Of a stretch of DNA of 64,000 nucleotides, positions 1-12,515 are shown one piece after another. The translations under genes and the position numbers were made by a program. This DNA is from Raphanus sativus (taxonomy: Eukaryota > Streptophyta > Magnoliopsida > Brassicales > Brassicaceae). A model generated the notes under the pieces. The model saw only the letters and a list, made by a program, of their open reading frames with translations. It did not search any database and was not told the origin of the DNA. Within the stretch, counting starts at the first letter, position 1. Each line of letters begins with the position of its first letter. Location of the stretch: positions 44,434,908-44,498,907 of the forward strand of contig NC_079516.1 of assembly GCF_000801105.2 (NCBI RefSeq). The letters run 5' to 3'.

Positions 1-1080
1 ATTTAATATAAATACGGAATATGTTCAAAATTCTGAATTTCCTAATAACAAACCTATTTTAATTGTTAACGTTGAAATTTATTGGTTTTTTTCATATACT
101 TGATAATTCGAATTATTTGATAAGCTGAAATTATGGAAACATAACAAAAAATTAAAAAAAAAACAAAAATTTAACAGTCATAACAAGAATATATTTGTGT
201 ATTCTTAATATTTACTAAATAATTTACAATATATAAAACACATTTATAAATCTTAGTAGGTAGAAATTTACACGTTCAAAATGCAAATGACTTAAATATT
301 TCAAAACTTAGATATTAAATTTTGGAAACAAAAACTTTAAATGCAATTTATTTTAGAAATTTAGACATAGCTAAAATGGTATATTTTGGAATCTAATATT
401 GGCATCCGCAAAATATTATAAATTTCAGAATTTTATACGACTGAAAGCTATGAAAAATAACCGGCTTTAATTCTAAAAAAACCACAGTAAATCTACTTAT
501 ATAAATATGAGGTTATAGTTTATATTTTATGTGTAATTTTTACGGGTTATTTGATCAAATATACAAAGCTTATTAAGTATGAGATAGGTTGAGAAAACAT
601 ATACACTCTTAAGATATTATAAGTTATTAAACAATTTTTTTGGTCAACTAAAGAAAAAATTATTCTGTAATATATATATATATATATATATATATTCGTT
701 TTAGTGTTAAATCATAGAAAATAAATTAAAACAAATGCAATAAGCCTGAATAAACAGCTAATTCTATTTTTATTCTCATATAATTGTATTGATATAATTT
801 GTTATAAAATAAAAAATAAATTAAATTTTTTATATGAAATGTTATTCTGTAAAATATAAATGATTATAAATTAATGTACTTCATTAAAAATAAAATATTA
901 TAATTTCATCTTATATTACATGTTAGTTACTAGCATAAAAATAAATTAGATACAAAATTTAAATATAATTATGTACAAAAATTAAAACATATGAAGCATG
1001 TATAAAACTATAATTTTGATTAAATATTTTTGTGTAACAAAAAATAATCCCGCGCTTTTAAAGCGCGGGTCAAAATCTAG
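1..1080 (+). mobile_element. Helitron, 3' part (5' end not identified)
   Basis: The right border is a textbook Helitron 3' end. A palindrome with 10-bp arms (CCCGCGCTTT / AAAGCGCGGG, 1049-1058 and 1060-1069) is followed after a short spacer by CTAG at 1077-1080, and the next base is T. The preceding 1 kb is very AT-rich, has an AT dinucleotide run near 670-695 and no coding potential. I found no convincing TC start, so the element probably begins left of the window, or its 5' end has decayed. It is non-autonomous as far as visible (no Rep/helicase). The left boundary given is just the window edge. Confidence 0.7.
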
Positions 1081-2491
1081 TTTTCATTAAAAAGTTCAAT
1101 AGGTAGATAAACCATTACAAAAGAAGGCTAATAATAACCACAAAATAAGTTTAGTTAGAGAAGTTTCGACCGTAAAAGAACACATGTAAGTTTCATATGG
1201 TTGCTATATAATAGTCTCGGAAACGTTTCACGTAATACGTCGTTACTGGAATTGATAACAGATTAACAGGGAACTTCCAATTGCCGGAAACTTTCATAAC
1301 GAGTTGATTTTTTTGAAACACTAACGAGTTGATTTTAGGCAGAAAATTTAGTCCTCGCTGTGAAACTTTACACTTTTACCTTTGGTTGTACTGGTGATGA
1401 ATGATGATTTCTTTTGCATCTAATCGCCGGAGACTATAGGTTGACAAATAAAATAGTTACTTAACCTTTACCAAGTCCTAAATAACTAGATTCTCTAGGC
1501 TTGTTGGTTGCCCTAGAAGAACTTAATTAGAAATGCTTAGACCAGCTCCATTGATGAACTCTTAAATAAGTTCTTAGTATTTAAGAAAAATGAAAAAATA
1601 ATTAATATCGGTGAGAGTAAAGAAAGGTTCTTAATTTGGAGATTTAAGGTTCGGTTCTAAACATTAAGTGACATATGTCACTATATTATTGTTTCAATTG
1701 GTTTTACAAAATTAAATTATTATAATAACATTTTTTTTTTGTTTTAGAAACTCTTAGAAGTTTTAACTAAAGGAACTGCTCATATATCCTTGAAAGTTTG
1801 GAGTTTGGATGAGAGTATCCGGTAAAACCGAACTAATTAAAATCAAACCAAACCAAAATAGAAAATAGTTTAGAGTTGCTAATACCGAATATGCTGAATG
1901 AATGTCATTTTTTAAAAAAAACCATGATATATGAATATGATTTGGTATATAAACCGATTAAACCGAATAAATCGATTAACTAAGATATAGTAGTATGATT
2001 ATATGTAATTATAAGATAATTAAGAATATATACATAATTTATTTTATTGATATGGTCTTCATATTTAAAATATTGATTTTAGTAATTTAATATTTATTTT
2101 AAGTTAAAATTTATGTTTCATTTTTATCAAATTAAATAAAAAATAATTTGTTTACTTTTTTGCTAATAAATATGTATGCTAATATTTAGTTATTATATCA
2201 TGGATGGATTACTAATTTTTATTCTATTAAAAACTATTATAATTATTAACTTACTATGTTTACTAATTATTTTAAATAGTAAAACAAAAAATAAGTTATT
2301 TAAAATCTGAAATATCTTCATGTTATATAAAAACCGAATCTAGTTATATAAAGTAAAATTCGTAAAATATTTTACGAGATAAAATAAATTTATGGTATTT
2401 GGAATAAAACCGAAAACCGACGGTATATAAACCGAACCAAAGCAAAGTAAATATGATTTCAATATAATAATTTTTTTTGTAAATCAAAAAT
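1081..2491. other. Intergenic, repeat-derived AT-rich DNA
   Basis: No gene seen. About 1548-1790 has weakly inverted ends (an 'agctccattgatgaactc'-like left end and an 'aggaactgctc'-like right end), which could be an old Harbinger-type MITE. From about 1820 the DNA is full of 'accgaa'-type motifs that resume after 2938, so a degenerate element probably surrounds the repeat at 2492-2938. Boundaries cannot be fixed by eye. Confidence 0.35.
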
Positions 2492-2938
2492 GGGGAATTT
2501 TCAAAAATACCACTTTTAAGATACCATTATTCATCTTTACCACTAGTAAATACACATTTTCAAAAATACCTTATTTAGTAAAAGGTTAAAAACTCTTATA
2601 TCTTAATTTTTATATGCTTTTCAAAATTATAACCTCAAATTCTAAATAATAAATTCCCAAATCTAAACCCTAACCCTAAATCCTCAGCTCTAAACCCTAA
2701 ATCCTAAACTATATACCCTAAATTCAATACCCTAAACTCTAGACCCTAAAACCTCAACTATAAACCCTTAATCCTCAACTCTAAACCCTAAACTATATAC
2801 CTTAAACCCTAAAACATCAAATCTAAACTCTAAATCTTAAACCTTCAAACCTAAACTATTCATTAAAAGTTGTGGTAAAAGTGGTTAGTGTAAACATGAA
2901 AAGTGATACTATGAAAATTGTATTTTTGGCAATTTCTC
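2492..2938. mobile_element. Mutator-like MITE with telomere-like core
   Basis: The two ends are imperfect inverted repeats of about 60 bp. The left end reads GGGGAATTTTCAAAAATACC. The right end read on the other strand starts GAGAAATTGCCAAAAATAC and continues with the same order of CACTTTT and TTTACCAC motifs. The interior (about 2655-2860) is a degenerate tandem array of telomere-like units (CTAAACCCTAA and variants). Flanking 9-mers ATCAAAAAT and ATCTAAAAA could be a mutated target duplication. Long inverted ends and a possible 9-bp duplication suggest a Mutator-like origin, but the family is inferred. Confidence 0.5.
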
Positions 2939-3644
2939 ATCTAAAAACCTAAAAACCGAAAAAATCAAATCAAAACCAAACGGATATCCGGATTGAACAT
3001 CTCTAGAGGAACGAGAGTGTTAATCTTAAGTCTGAGAATCCTCCGGGACACACAAATATCTTATGCATATCTTTTCTATAAACTATATTGCCTATTACAT
3101 GTATTTATTCTTTAAAAGGTTTGAGAATTTATTAGTTGCCTTTTTTAATTTGATTCTCAGTTGTTTCTAATTTATTATTCAACAACACATCACGAAATTT
3201 CAAGACGGTTGTCTTTTGTTCATTTACATGTGTGTCACCAAAGAAAAAGGATTTATGGTTTTGTTAGCATGAATGATTTTCCCTCGAGCGTTGTTTGTAG
3301 CAGGCTGCGAAAAAAAGGTGTGGCAGCTTTGTAACTCTGGTGTTCGTGGTTGGACATATCGATAACTACAAAACATTTAATAAACGGCTATTTATTTTCA
3401 TTTTGAACAGTTTAAAATCTCTCAAGAGTCAAATCCACAAACAAAAGAAGAAAAAAAGAGATGTCAACTTTATGTTTGGTCAGCGTGTCGTCAAATCAAA
3501 CCAGAGGACTCACATCATCATCCCTAACCCCAAAGAAACAAAAACTTTGAGAAGATGGCAAAAGGCAAACACTCTCTCTTCTCACTCGCTAACCCTAGAG
3601 ACAAAAAACACCGACTCTGTTTTGTGTAAAAAAAAATTTAAAAT
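2939..3644. other. Upstream region of the RDR gene
   Basis: The first about 80 bases look like the remainder of the degenerate 'accgaa' repeat. The rest is the putative promoter and 5' leader of the RDR gene. An open frame at 3340-3774 overlaps the first RDR exon in another frame and has no protein-like character. No clear TATA box or other site could be assigned. Confidence 0.4.
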
Positions 3645-6600
3645 ATGGTTACTAGTTCTTCCTATCTTATCGGCGGCAACCAACAAGCTTCTCTGCAGTC
3701 AGAGATCGCTCTTTCGAGCAGCGTTGAAACCGTTCTGGAGAGAATCTACGGGAAACACAACCATCCTCCTATAAAGGCAGAGACAAGACGGAGACTATCT
3801 TCGATTCCACATAAACTGGCTTTGAAAACACTCAGTAAAGTTTTCAATGTAGACTATGTTAAAGGAACCCTCGATGGGTTCATCAAATATCTTCTTGACC
3901 AGACCGTTTCTGTTTATGACTCTCCGCTTCAGTGCTCCGCCGAGTCTCCTGTTCTGTCTCCTCGAACCCCTGGCAAAAAGTGTTGCAGGCTTTTTCAAGG
4001 TTAGTCTATGTTTTGGTGTCTATAAAATAATAATTGTAAAAGAAGTTTGTTATGTACAAAGAGTTTTAACTATGACTATGGTCTAACTGTAGCAGAGATG
4101 TCTCTTCTTGATTGTGAAGTTCCTTCTCCCAAGTCTTTGAAACTAGAAGTAAATGGAGGTTCTTCTCCGCACATTCCTCCTCAGCTCTTGGCTTTGAGTG
4201 AACTTGAGTTTAAGAAAGCCTTTCTGTTGCTTAGCTATATTCCAGGGTATGTTCAGGATGCAATTTCAATTTAATCTCTTTTCTACTTTTTTTTTGGTGC
4301 TACTTTAAAACCTTTTTGATGTGTTAAACAGGAAACATCTGGGCCAGGTTAATATAAATGCTGATGAGATCAGACAGTGGAAAGATTTGTCTATGGTTTC
4401 ATATGAAGCAGCGGTTTGGGACCGTTTGGGCCGGCATTCTTGTCCATCAACAGACCGTAGAGTGGTTCTCTCTCTTCTCTTCTATTTAGTGTGTTATTTT
4501 TCTATAAAATGTCTGCATTAATATGGAGATAGAGAGGCTTATTTGTTGGAAACTAGACATTGTTTTGTTCTTCAGACTTTGTTGTTGAATTTTGCTAACT
4601 GTTTTCATCTTTACATGCTTTCTGTTCTCAGTCGCTTCAGTGGGATAGCGTGAACACGCATTACTATCAATGCCATGTTTCTCCCGACGGTAGTTACAGA
4701 TTCAAGGTTGTAACGACTCTCCAACACTATCTTTCAGTTTCATGTGTTGCATATGTTCGACTTGTTAGTTTCATATATGCTTTTCCTTGTTCTAGCAAAG
4801 GTAAATATACTTTAGAGTCCATTGTCACGCTGTTGATTATCGGTATACTTTGTTCATAGGGCCCTCTTATGGAGAGCACTGGAACACACCTGCACAATGT
4901 TTTGGGTGATGAGAATGTTCTAACCGTCAAATTCGCTGACGTGCCAGGCGAGGCAACCTATTGTAACGATATATACTCTACTTACAAAGGGATTGCCAAG
5001 AATGGTATTATGATTGGTTTACGCCGTTATCAGTTTTTTGGTGAGTTGCTATCATTTTTTCTCTCTCTCTTGATTAACAATCATTCATGTCATGGCAACA
5101 TAAACCACTTCTTGCTTTGGGTTAAGAACCGGATATTTGGAGCTTGTTCTAACATTCTAATTAAACATTATTTCACCAAAAAAACACTTTTCATTGTTGA
5201 GGTGCTAGTGCTATGTGTAGCAACACAACACACATGATAGTTATAGTTTGCTTTGTGTTTAGAAAAACATACAGTGCTAGTGTTAGGTGTTACACTTTTC
5301 ATTGTTAAGGTGTTTGTGCTTTTATGTTTAGCAACACAACACACATGATATATAGTTGCTTTGTGTTAGAACAGCATATTAGTGGCGTGTTAACCTTCCA
5401 TTTAAATAGTTTTCAAAGATGGGGGAAAAGAAGAGAAGAAGAAAGATTTTTCTGGAAAGGGAGTGAAATGTTACTTTATACGCACGGACTCTACAGCTTC
5501 AAATGATATGGGAAAACCCTATATCTTCTCTGGGAAGTCAATTCATGAAGCACGTATGCATTTTATGCATGTCCACACATTGCCAAATTTGGCCAAGTAT
5601 ATGGCAAGGTACTCATCTTTAAACTCTTATAGAGATGCTCATCTTTGTAATTCAGAGTCAGTTTTCTTTCGTCAATGCTTGTTCAGGTTTTCTTTAATCC
5701 TGTCAAAGACAAGGAAGCTTGAAGTTGACATGAATGGGATTGCCTTTCAGCAAATTGATGATATACACTGCCTTGTACTTTCCTTAACTCATGTTTCCTT
5801 CAAGAACTTAGTTGTTTTTTCGCTATATTTCGTTGACCTTTTCCCCCTCTCTTCCAATTGCAGGATCAAAACAGTAATGATGTTCTTGATAAGAATCAGA
5901 AGCCTTGCATACATTCAGATGGAACTGGCTACATCTCTGAGGACCTTGCTCGGATGTGTCCAACAGATATTTATAAAGGAAAACGTGTCAGAAGTGACAA
6001 TATGCAGGTCTTTGTTCTACTTTGCCTGCTTTAGTTGCCTTTCTGTTCACGCTAATTCTCTAATCATGTTTGTTTCTTATTTGTTTTAAAAGCACAGGCA
6101 ACGTATGGCAAAGAGCCGGTATGTAGTTTACACTCTAAGTTCTCAGCTTGATTCACTTAACACAACACAAGTAGTAACAGTTCTGTTTTTTTTCTTTTCC
6201 AAATAGCCTCTGCTGATACAGTTTCGGATGTTTCATTATGGCTATGCTGTTAAGGGGACTTTTCTCTTGAACAAGAAAGTAAGTAGACTCTCTCTTTCAT
6301 GTCAGAAAGTCAAAGCTTAAAAACTATCCCTAAAACTTTTTTTCTCTATTATTTTGGGCAGCTTCCTCCTCGGACCGTCCAGGTTCGACCTTCTATGGTC
6401 AAGGTGTCTGAAGATCCAGCCTTGTCTAATTTTCCCACTTTCAACTCCCTAGAGGTTGTCACAACAAGGTAACTCTCAAGTTGATCTTCTCACTGTATAT
6501 TCCTTACTTAATGATCTCTTGTTGTTTCCACTTTTTTCTTCCAGTAATCCACCAAGAAAAACGAAGCTATCAAGAAACTTGGTTGCCCTACTGAGCTACG

Positions 6601-8597
6601 GAGGTGTCCCTGATGAATTCTTTTTGGATATCTTGCGCAGCACGCTAGAAGAGTCCAAAACCGTATTTGACAACAAACGTGCTGCCGTTAGAGGTAAAAG
6701 CTTTGTTCTCTGGAGCTGTTTATGTATGTGCAGATTCAGTTATTTAATGTAATAAACTTAAACTTGTTTGTGCACAGCTGCTCGTAATTATGGGGATATG
6801 GACGATTATAACGCTTTGCAAATGATCATGTCTGGTATACCACTTGACGAGCCACACTTGAAGGATCGTCTCTCTATTCTTCTAAACACAGAGAAGAATG
6901 ATCTCAAAGCAGGGAAGCTTCTTGTTACCGAATCATACTATCTCATGGGCACTGTTGATCCCACCGGAAAGCTCAAGCAGAATGAAGTCTGCGTCATCCT
7001 GTATGCTTATGCTATACCCAACTCTTTCACTATCTTTTTTTTTTCTATAAATGTGGTTCATTGTTTACCTTTTATGTGGGTCTTGTAGGGAGTCAGGTCA
7101 GATTTCAGGGGATGTACTAGTTTACAGGAACCCTGGACTGCATTTTGGAGACATACATGTACTTAAGGCTACCTATGTTAAGGCCTTGGAAGAGTATGTA
7201 GGAAACTCAAAGTATGGTGTGTTCTTCCCTCAGAAAGGTCCAAGATCTTTGGGGGATGAGATTGCTGGTGGTGACTTTGATGGTGACATGTATTTCATAT
7301 CTAGAAACCCCAAGGTGTGACCAACTGCTCTTTTTTAAAAGTAAAATCATATTCAATGCTTGAGACCTGACTTTTATGAACTGTAAATGTTTCTTGTTTA
7401 GTTACTGGAACACTACAAACCAAGTGAACCGTGGGTGAGCTCTTCTCCTCCTAGTAAAACTTATACCGGTAGAAAGCCAAGTGAACTCTCACCAGAAATG
7501 TTGGAAGAAGAGCTTTTCAGAATGTTTTTGAAGGCAAGATTTCATTCCAGGTACACAGTTTCATTTTTGACCATAGTTCTAAAAATCGGTCTAGTCGCTA
7601 GTCTTCTATAAAGCGCCGCCTAATGATTTTTGAACTGCCATCTGTTGACTTTTATATCTTTTGGTTATTATATGTCTTGTTTTCTTGGGTTTACAGCAAC
7701 GTTATAGGAGCAGCTGCAGATAGCTGGCTAAAGATAATGGACCAATACCTCACTTTAGGAGATGAGAGAGTTAAGGAAACAGCTGAAAGAAAGAACAAGA
7801 TGCTGAAGACTATGCTTAAGGCTATTGATATATACTACGATGCTCTTGATGCACCAAAAAACGGGGCTAAGGTCGATCTCCCGTTAGACTTAAAATTCGA
7901 CAGTTTTCCACATTACATGGAGCGTAAAAATAAGAAAAGTTTCAAGTCCACTTCTGTCCTTGGATTAATCTACGACACTGTAGTATCTCAGAATGAAGAG
8001 GAACCCCCTCCATGTGGTACGTATCTTCTTGTTACTTAATCAGAGTACCAAGAACTTGACGAATATGTTTAAACTTTAAACTGTCTGTTAAAAATTTCAG
8101 AAATCAAGAAACTCCAGTGTTTTGAAGATGAGATGGTCCATGAGTCTTACATGGAAAAATGTAGTCGCTGGTACCAGGAATACAAAACTGAAATGATCCA
8201 CGCGATGGAAACCGATGAGAATAGTAAGAAGGAATCAGCTAGTGAGGTCATCCTGAAATACAAGCAGGTAAGCTCCTCGATCCCATGCTAGGTGTCGATT
8301 ACCAGTGTCTACTATATAAGGAACTCTCATTGGTGGAATTGCTTCTTCTCTCTGTATCAGGAGTTCTATGGTGCTGTAGGGTTTGAAGAAAGCAGGAAAA
8401 GCCTTGATGATCTCTACCAACAAGCCTTGGCACTTTATAACATCGTTTACGATCATGCCACCGTAATGAACAATGTCCGTTGTTGCGGGTTTGTCTGGAA
8501 GGTAGCTGGGCCGGTCCTGTGCAAATTATACCTTAAGAAAACGGAGGAGAAGTCAATCCCCTGTTCAGTTTCTGTGCTCAAAGAGCTTTGGGGTTGA
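3645..8597 (+). CDS. RNA-dependent RNA polymerase, gamma clade (RDR3/4/5 type)
   Basis: Cellular RNA-dependent RNA polymerase of the plant RDR-gamma group. My splice model has 18 coding exons that keep one frame: 3645-3999, 4093-4246, 4332-4461, 4632-4706, 4860-5040, 5410-5608, 5687-5774, 5864-6007, 6098-6118, 6207-6278, 6362-6468, 6545-6693, 6778-7000, 7089-7314, 7402-7550, 7697-8016, 8101-8267, 8361-8597. The product is 998 aa, close to Arabidopsis RDR3 (about 990 aa, from memory). The catalytic motif GGDFDGD ends exon 14, with the metal-binding aspartates at about residues 695-699. The DFDGD form, rather than the DLDGD of RDR1/2/6, defines the gamma clade. Arabidopsis has three tandem copies (At2g19910-19930); only one is visible here, so the exact orthologue is unresolved. 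The function of this clade is poorly known. Exon 3 (AGA|GTGGTT) and exon 7 (CTT|GTACTT) use weak donors. Confidence 0.93.
5184..5385. repeat. Tandem duplication inside RDR intron 5
   Basis: Intron 5 of the RDR gene (5041-5409) holds two imperfect copies, about 108 bp apart, of a segment running from ACACTTTTCATTGTT through AGCAACACAACACACATGAT to GCTTTGTGTT. The copies have diverged by substitutions and small indels, so the duplication is not recent. It makes this intron one of the longest in the gene and does not touch coding sequence. Confidence 0.7.
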
Positions 8598-9246
8598 ACT
8601 TACTTGTCATGTTACTATGTTCTGTTCTGACTGACTGACTAATAAGGGTGCGTGTTAGGCAAGAATCTTATTTTAAGTAACCTAACTTGTAGGCTAAGCT
8701 ATATGGTTGAATGCCTTTGGTTTTAGTTCTAATCATAGTTTTATCCTCTGGTGTACTCATAATTTCGAATGTGTATTTGCCTGTGGAATAAAAATAATAA
8801 TGTTAAAAAAGTCTCAGCTTATATTTTATTTTCCACTTGTTGAGTCCATGTGGTCATTCTATTCTTCACTGTGACTCCTCCAAGTCCATGCGTTCTCAAG
8901 CTCCATGTGGAGTCTGCTTGAAGGATAAGCATTGTACAATGAATGGTATATAAGCATTGTACAATGTATGGTGTATAAGCATCGTATAAGCAAAAGAGCT
9001 TGAAGGATAAAAGTAAAACAAACAGAACGAAATCAATAAATTAAAAATTTCCCAGAGGGGAATAATGCATTTCTTCTTCACCAATAATAATTTTGTACCC
9101 AAGGAAAAAAAAGGTTAATAAAAAAACATAAGACCAAATCTTCCCCCTCCCCTTCCTCTGGAAAAAGAATCACAAAACATATCAAAGAATCAATGGGAAC
9201 TTCGCTTCTCTACTGTACTGTATTAAAAAGAAAAAAACCGAACTTT
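8598..9246. other. Convergent spacer between RDR and GCS
   Basis: The 3' flanks of two genes meet here. A short degenerate tandem array with period about 28 bp, built on GCATTGTACAATG and GGTATATAAGC, occupies about 8928-8992. No open frame looks coding. Confidence 0.5.
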
Positions 9247-12200
9247 TTAAAGATCAAACTTCTTCGGCTGTCGCCAGTGAGCAAAATTTCTTCCCAATGA
9301 GCTTAAGAAGGAAGCTTTCTGTGGGGCTCCCTTCTTACCATACAAGTGTTTCCCTCCTAAATCAGTCTTTGCTGGTACCATATCATTCCTTCTCTCAATC
9401 TGTTATCACATCACACATATAGCAAGGAACATTCTCAAACAACACTTTCAAGATCAGAAGAAACACTACCTTGTTAAGACACACTGACTCGACTTACCTT
9501 GAAAACCTTTCCATTTCTCAAGTGGTATCTAATTCCAGACCAGTTTATGGATTGAGAAAAGTGAGAACGGAATGCTGAGATCGGGTATAGAAAGTTGTCC
9601 ACTAGCATTGCTATGAATATCTGCAAACCAAAAATTTTCCCCAAAAATCAAACTGAGAAACCTTCTTCTACCTCTCTTATCTTATCATCATTATTACTCA
9701 GGTTTTATATCGTCTAATCAGTAAAGGGGGTTGAAAGCACGTACAAGTCCCCAGTTGTAAGGTGCAAGAGAGAGCCGGGGAGCCTCGGGGGACAACAAAT
9801 TGCATAGCGTCACTTCTCGTCTTGTCAAATTCCACATTGAAAGAAGTTCGATGAAGGTGCAGATTGCCAGCATGATAACAAGAGACATACCTGCATAGAA
9901 CCACATCCTCCCAGGTCAGTATGTAGCACAAGAAAAGCATACGATCCTACAGTTTTAAGCTGAATATATACAATCACTATATGCTTCTACATGCAATGCA
10001 ACACTTCTGAGTACAAATAATCGTGGCACTAGGATCATTTTCTCTTATCTTGAACACAAACCACCTAAATAAGAGGAAAAGTATGCTCACCACAAGAAGC
10101 AGTGGTCGTGTCTTCGAGTTGATGATAGCCCTTGATGTAGATTCTCAAAGCTGATGTGATGTGGACGACAGCCATAACATATGGTGCAACAAAACCCCAT
10201 GATAGGTAACAGTGGACGGCAAACAAAACCTTGTTCATTATCCAGTTAACATTGGATATGTAAGACTCTAGCACAAAAGTTTGCTTTCTCAAGTAGTTCC
10301 AGTACCTATAAAATAAGGAGGAGGAAGAATGGTCAAACATCCCAAAAAAACCGTACATTTGGGGGATTCAAACAAGTGAAATACGAGTATTGTACCGTCC
10401 AAAGCTTAGATCACTTGCAAGAGGATGAGGGAAAACAGCAACAGGAGGAGATGTAATGAGCCTCTTGTGAGCACCTGGAGTAAAGAAAACAGGTGAGTGG
10501 AAACAAGAAGAAACTATCAACTAGACATGCAAAAAAAAAGAGGGGAATCCAGAAGCAAATGTTACCTGCTAGAGAGGCAAGTGTCATATCATCTGAGTAT
10601 CCACCATCACGTAAGCCAGAGACAACACCATAGCGGTCTTGTCTGAAATCATCAGCATGCATCTACAAATAGTTGTAGATAATCACCAAAATTAGATGTA
10701 GCACAGAGAAAACAAAAGAAACATTATCTATCATACATACCATCATGCATCCTCCCCATAAAAAGAATGTTCTCCCACCAGTTGCAAATCCCATTGAGCA
10801 AGGCTGTAAAAAGAATATGCTAATATTAGCTCAAACATGGAAGAAGAGAAGCGCATCATAGGGAAGGCAGTGACTATAGTCTATACAAAACAGAATTGAA
10901 GGAAGACAGAAGATGTCCCTGTACCATGTGGTACTCATAGATGCAATAACTTCCAAGAGTTCCAGAGGGCAAGTCTAGAGGATACCCAGTTTGAATAAAT
11001 ATCTGCAAGAGATCACCATTGCTGTTAAATAATTTCAACAGATGGAAACATAATTAAAAGGCCTATTAGCATTAGCTATGCCTTTGTTACATATAAGAAG
11101 AAACATCAAGAGTAGTAAATTAAAAAAAAAAATTATGTAGCTTGGGAACCACCTCTGGATTTTTCTCCATCTCAGCAGTGAGAGCTCCAACTGTTCCAGG
11201 ATGCAGACTAACATCATCGTCCAAGAATAAAACATATTTGGTATCTTTGTGTATTTTCTCAGCTCCAATCTGCACGAAAAGCAGAAACCAAATTAAAAAA
11301 AAAAAACCAGCAGAAGCCAGTAAATGAGCAACAGAACCGAAAAACGTAGACTGGAGTTTAGCCAAGAAGAGTCACAATTACAATGGAGGGATGAAAAATA
11401 CACTAACCAATGAAAATCAAATACAAGAAAAAAGAAAAGGGATTAAATAAGGTGATGATACATACCAACTGATTATGAATTTTCTGGCTGCAAGTCGTAG
11501 CTAAACCAGCAATAACAACCTTAGCTTCAACTTGATCCTGCGCACATTAACGCAATTAAATAATGAGCAAAGCCTTTGGAGTCAGTACATACACTTCAAG
11601 ATAAAAAGAAGGTCCATATGAACTTTTCTGGAGAGTACTTTCCATCAGTGTGATCCTATAGAAAACAAGTTATACAAGTGTGTGTACCTGATGCATAGAT
11701 AAGAGACGGGAAACAGCATGATAAGCAGGGTCTTCAGTACTTTCTAAAACAAATAGGAATTCCAACGGTCCACCATAGAGAGACGTAATCTACACACACA
11801 AAAAAAAAACAACAAATCAATCAAGAAGATTAAACAATAAAGTGGGAAAGTCCGCAAGAAGGAGAACAGGAGGAGACAATGATAGGCATTAACCTGACTT
11901 CTCCAGTTGTGCAAATTGTGTTCTCCAAAACCTTTGAGAGGCATGATAACGGAAACCCTGGGGAGTTGAGCCTGTTTAGAGTGCTCGAGTTCGTTGATGT
12001 CTTGATAGAGGAAAGCAAAGCTGTTTCCAGCTTTCATGCTGTTTTTGATTCTCTTAACCTCTCGGTTCCTTGAAGATAAAAAAAAAAAACATTTTCAGAA
12101 ATAAGAAAACAGAGAGACCAGATTTTTGTGTAAAACTTGAAAGCGTATGTATACCTGACATAAGCAGCCATTAACCAGCCTAGAGCAAGGAGTAAGCATA

Positions 12201-12389
12201 TAACACATCCCTGAGAGAGAGAGAGAGAGAGAGGCATATAAATAAGAAACAGAGTATAAAAATCATATCTTTTGATGATTTGAAAAAAGGAAACAAAGGT
12301 TGGATCTAACAAAAGCTGACCTGGATCTGAACGAAGACGGAGAAAGGGGTGCAGAAGGCTCTGCTGAGATAGAAAAGAATCGAGTCCAT
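9247..12389 (-). CDS. GCS: Ceramide glucosyltransferase (glucosylceramide synthase)
   Basis: GT21-family enzyme that transfers glucose from UDP-glucose to ceramide, making glucosylceramide at the ER/Golgi membrane. Fourteen coding exons on the minus strand splice in one frame: 12389-12321, 12210-12155, 12068-11894, 11789-11688, 11537-11466, 11269-11153, 11002-10925, 10803-10741, 10662-10566, 10474-10396, 10305-10091, 9890-9745, 9620-9498, 9399-9247. The product is 514 aa; Arabidopsis At2g19880 is about 519 aa (from memory). An N-terminal membrane segment spans about residues 24-41. The core GT-A pattern is present: VSVIMPLKG strand, metal-binding DDD at about 175-177, SDDM at about 268-269, and GRYWNYLRKQ near 302-311 where family members have their (R/Q)XXRW-like motif. 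Hydrophobic C-terminal segments follow. The start is the first ATG in a good exon; open frames over the TTC/poly-C leader at 12400-12519 are not needed. Confidence 0.93.
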
Positions 12390-12478
12390 TGTTGTTGACA
12401 TTTAGATTGCTTCCCCCACCCTGCCTCTCCGACTGTTCACGCCCCCCCCCCTCCCCTTCTTCGTGACGACGACGATGA

Positions 12479-12509
<31 letters not shown>

Positions 12510-12515
12510 CTAAAA
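12211..12515. repeat. Simple repeats around the GCS 5' end
   Basis: A CT/GA dinucleotide run (about 12211-12234) lies at the acceptor side of GCS intron 1. A run of C (about 12439-12449) and a (AAG)n run (about 12481-12510) lie in the presumed 5' leader. Such TC/GA-rich leaders are common in plant transcripts. Confidence 0.7.

Noticed and set aside
3340..3774. 144-codon open frame before the RDR gene
   Set aside because: Overlaps RDR exon 1 in another frame, has lysine-rich low-complexity content and no family resemblance.
5463..6089. 208-codon open frame read as one gene
   Set aside because: It reads through three RDR exons and introns; only the exon parts match the RDR protein and frames change between them.
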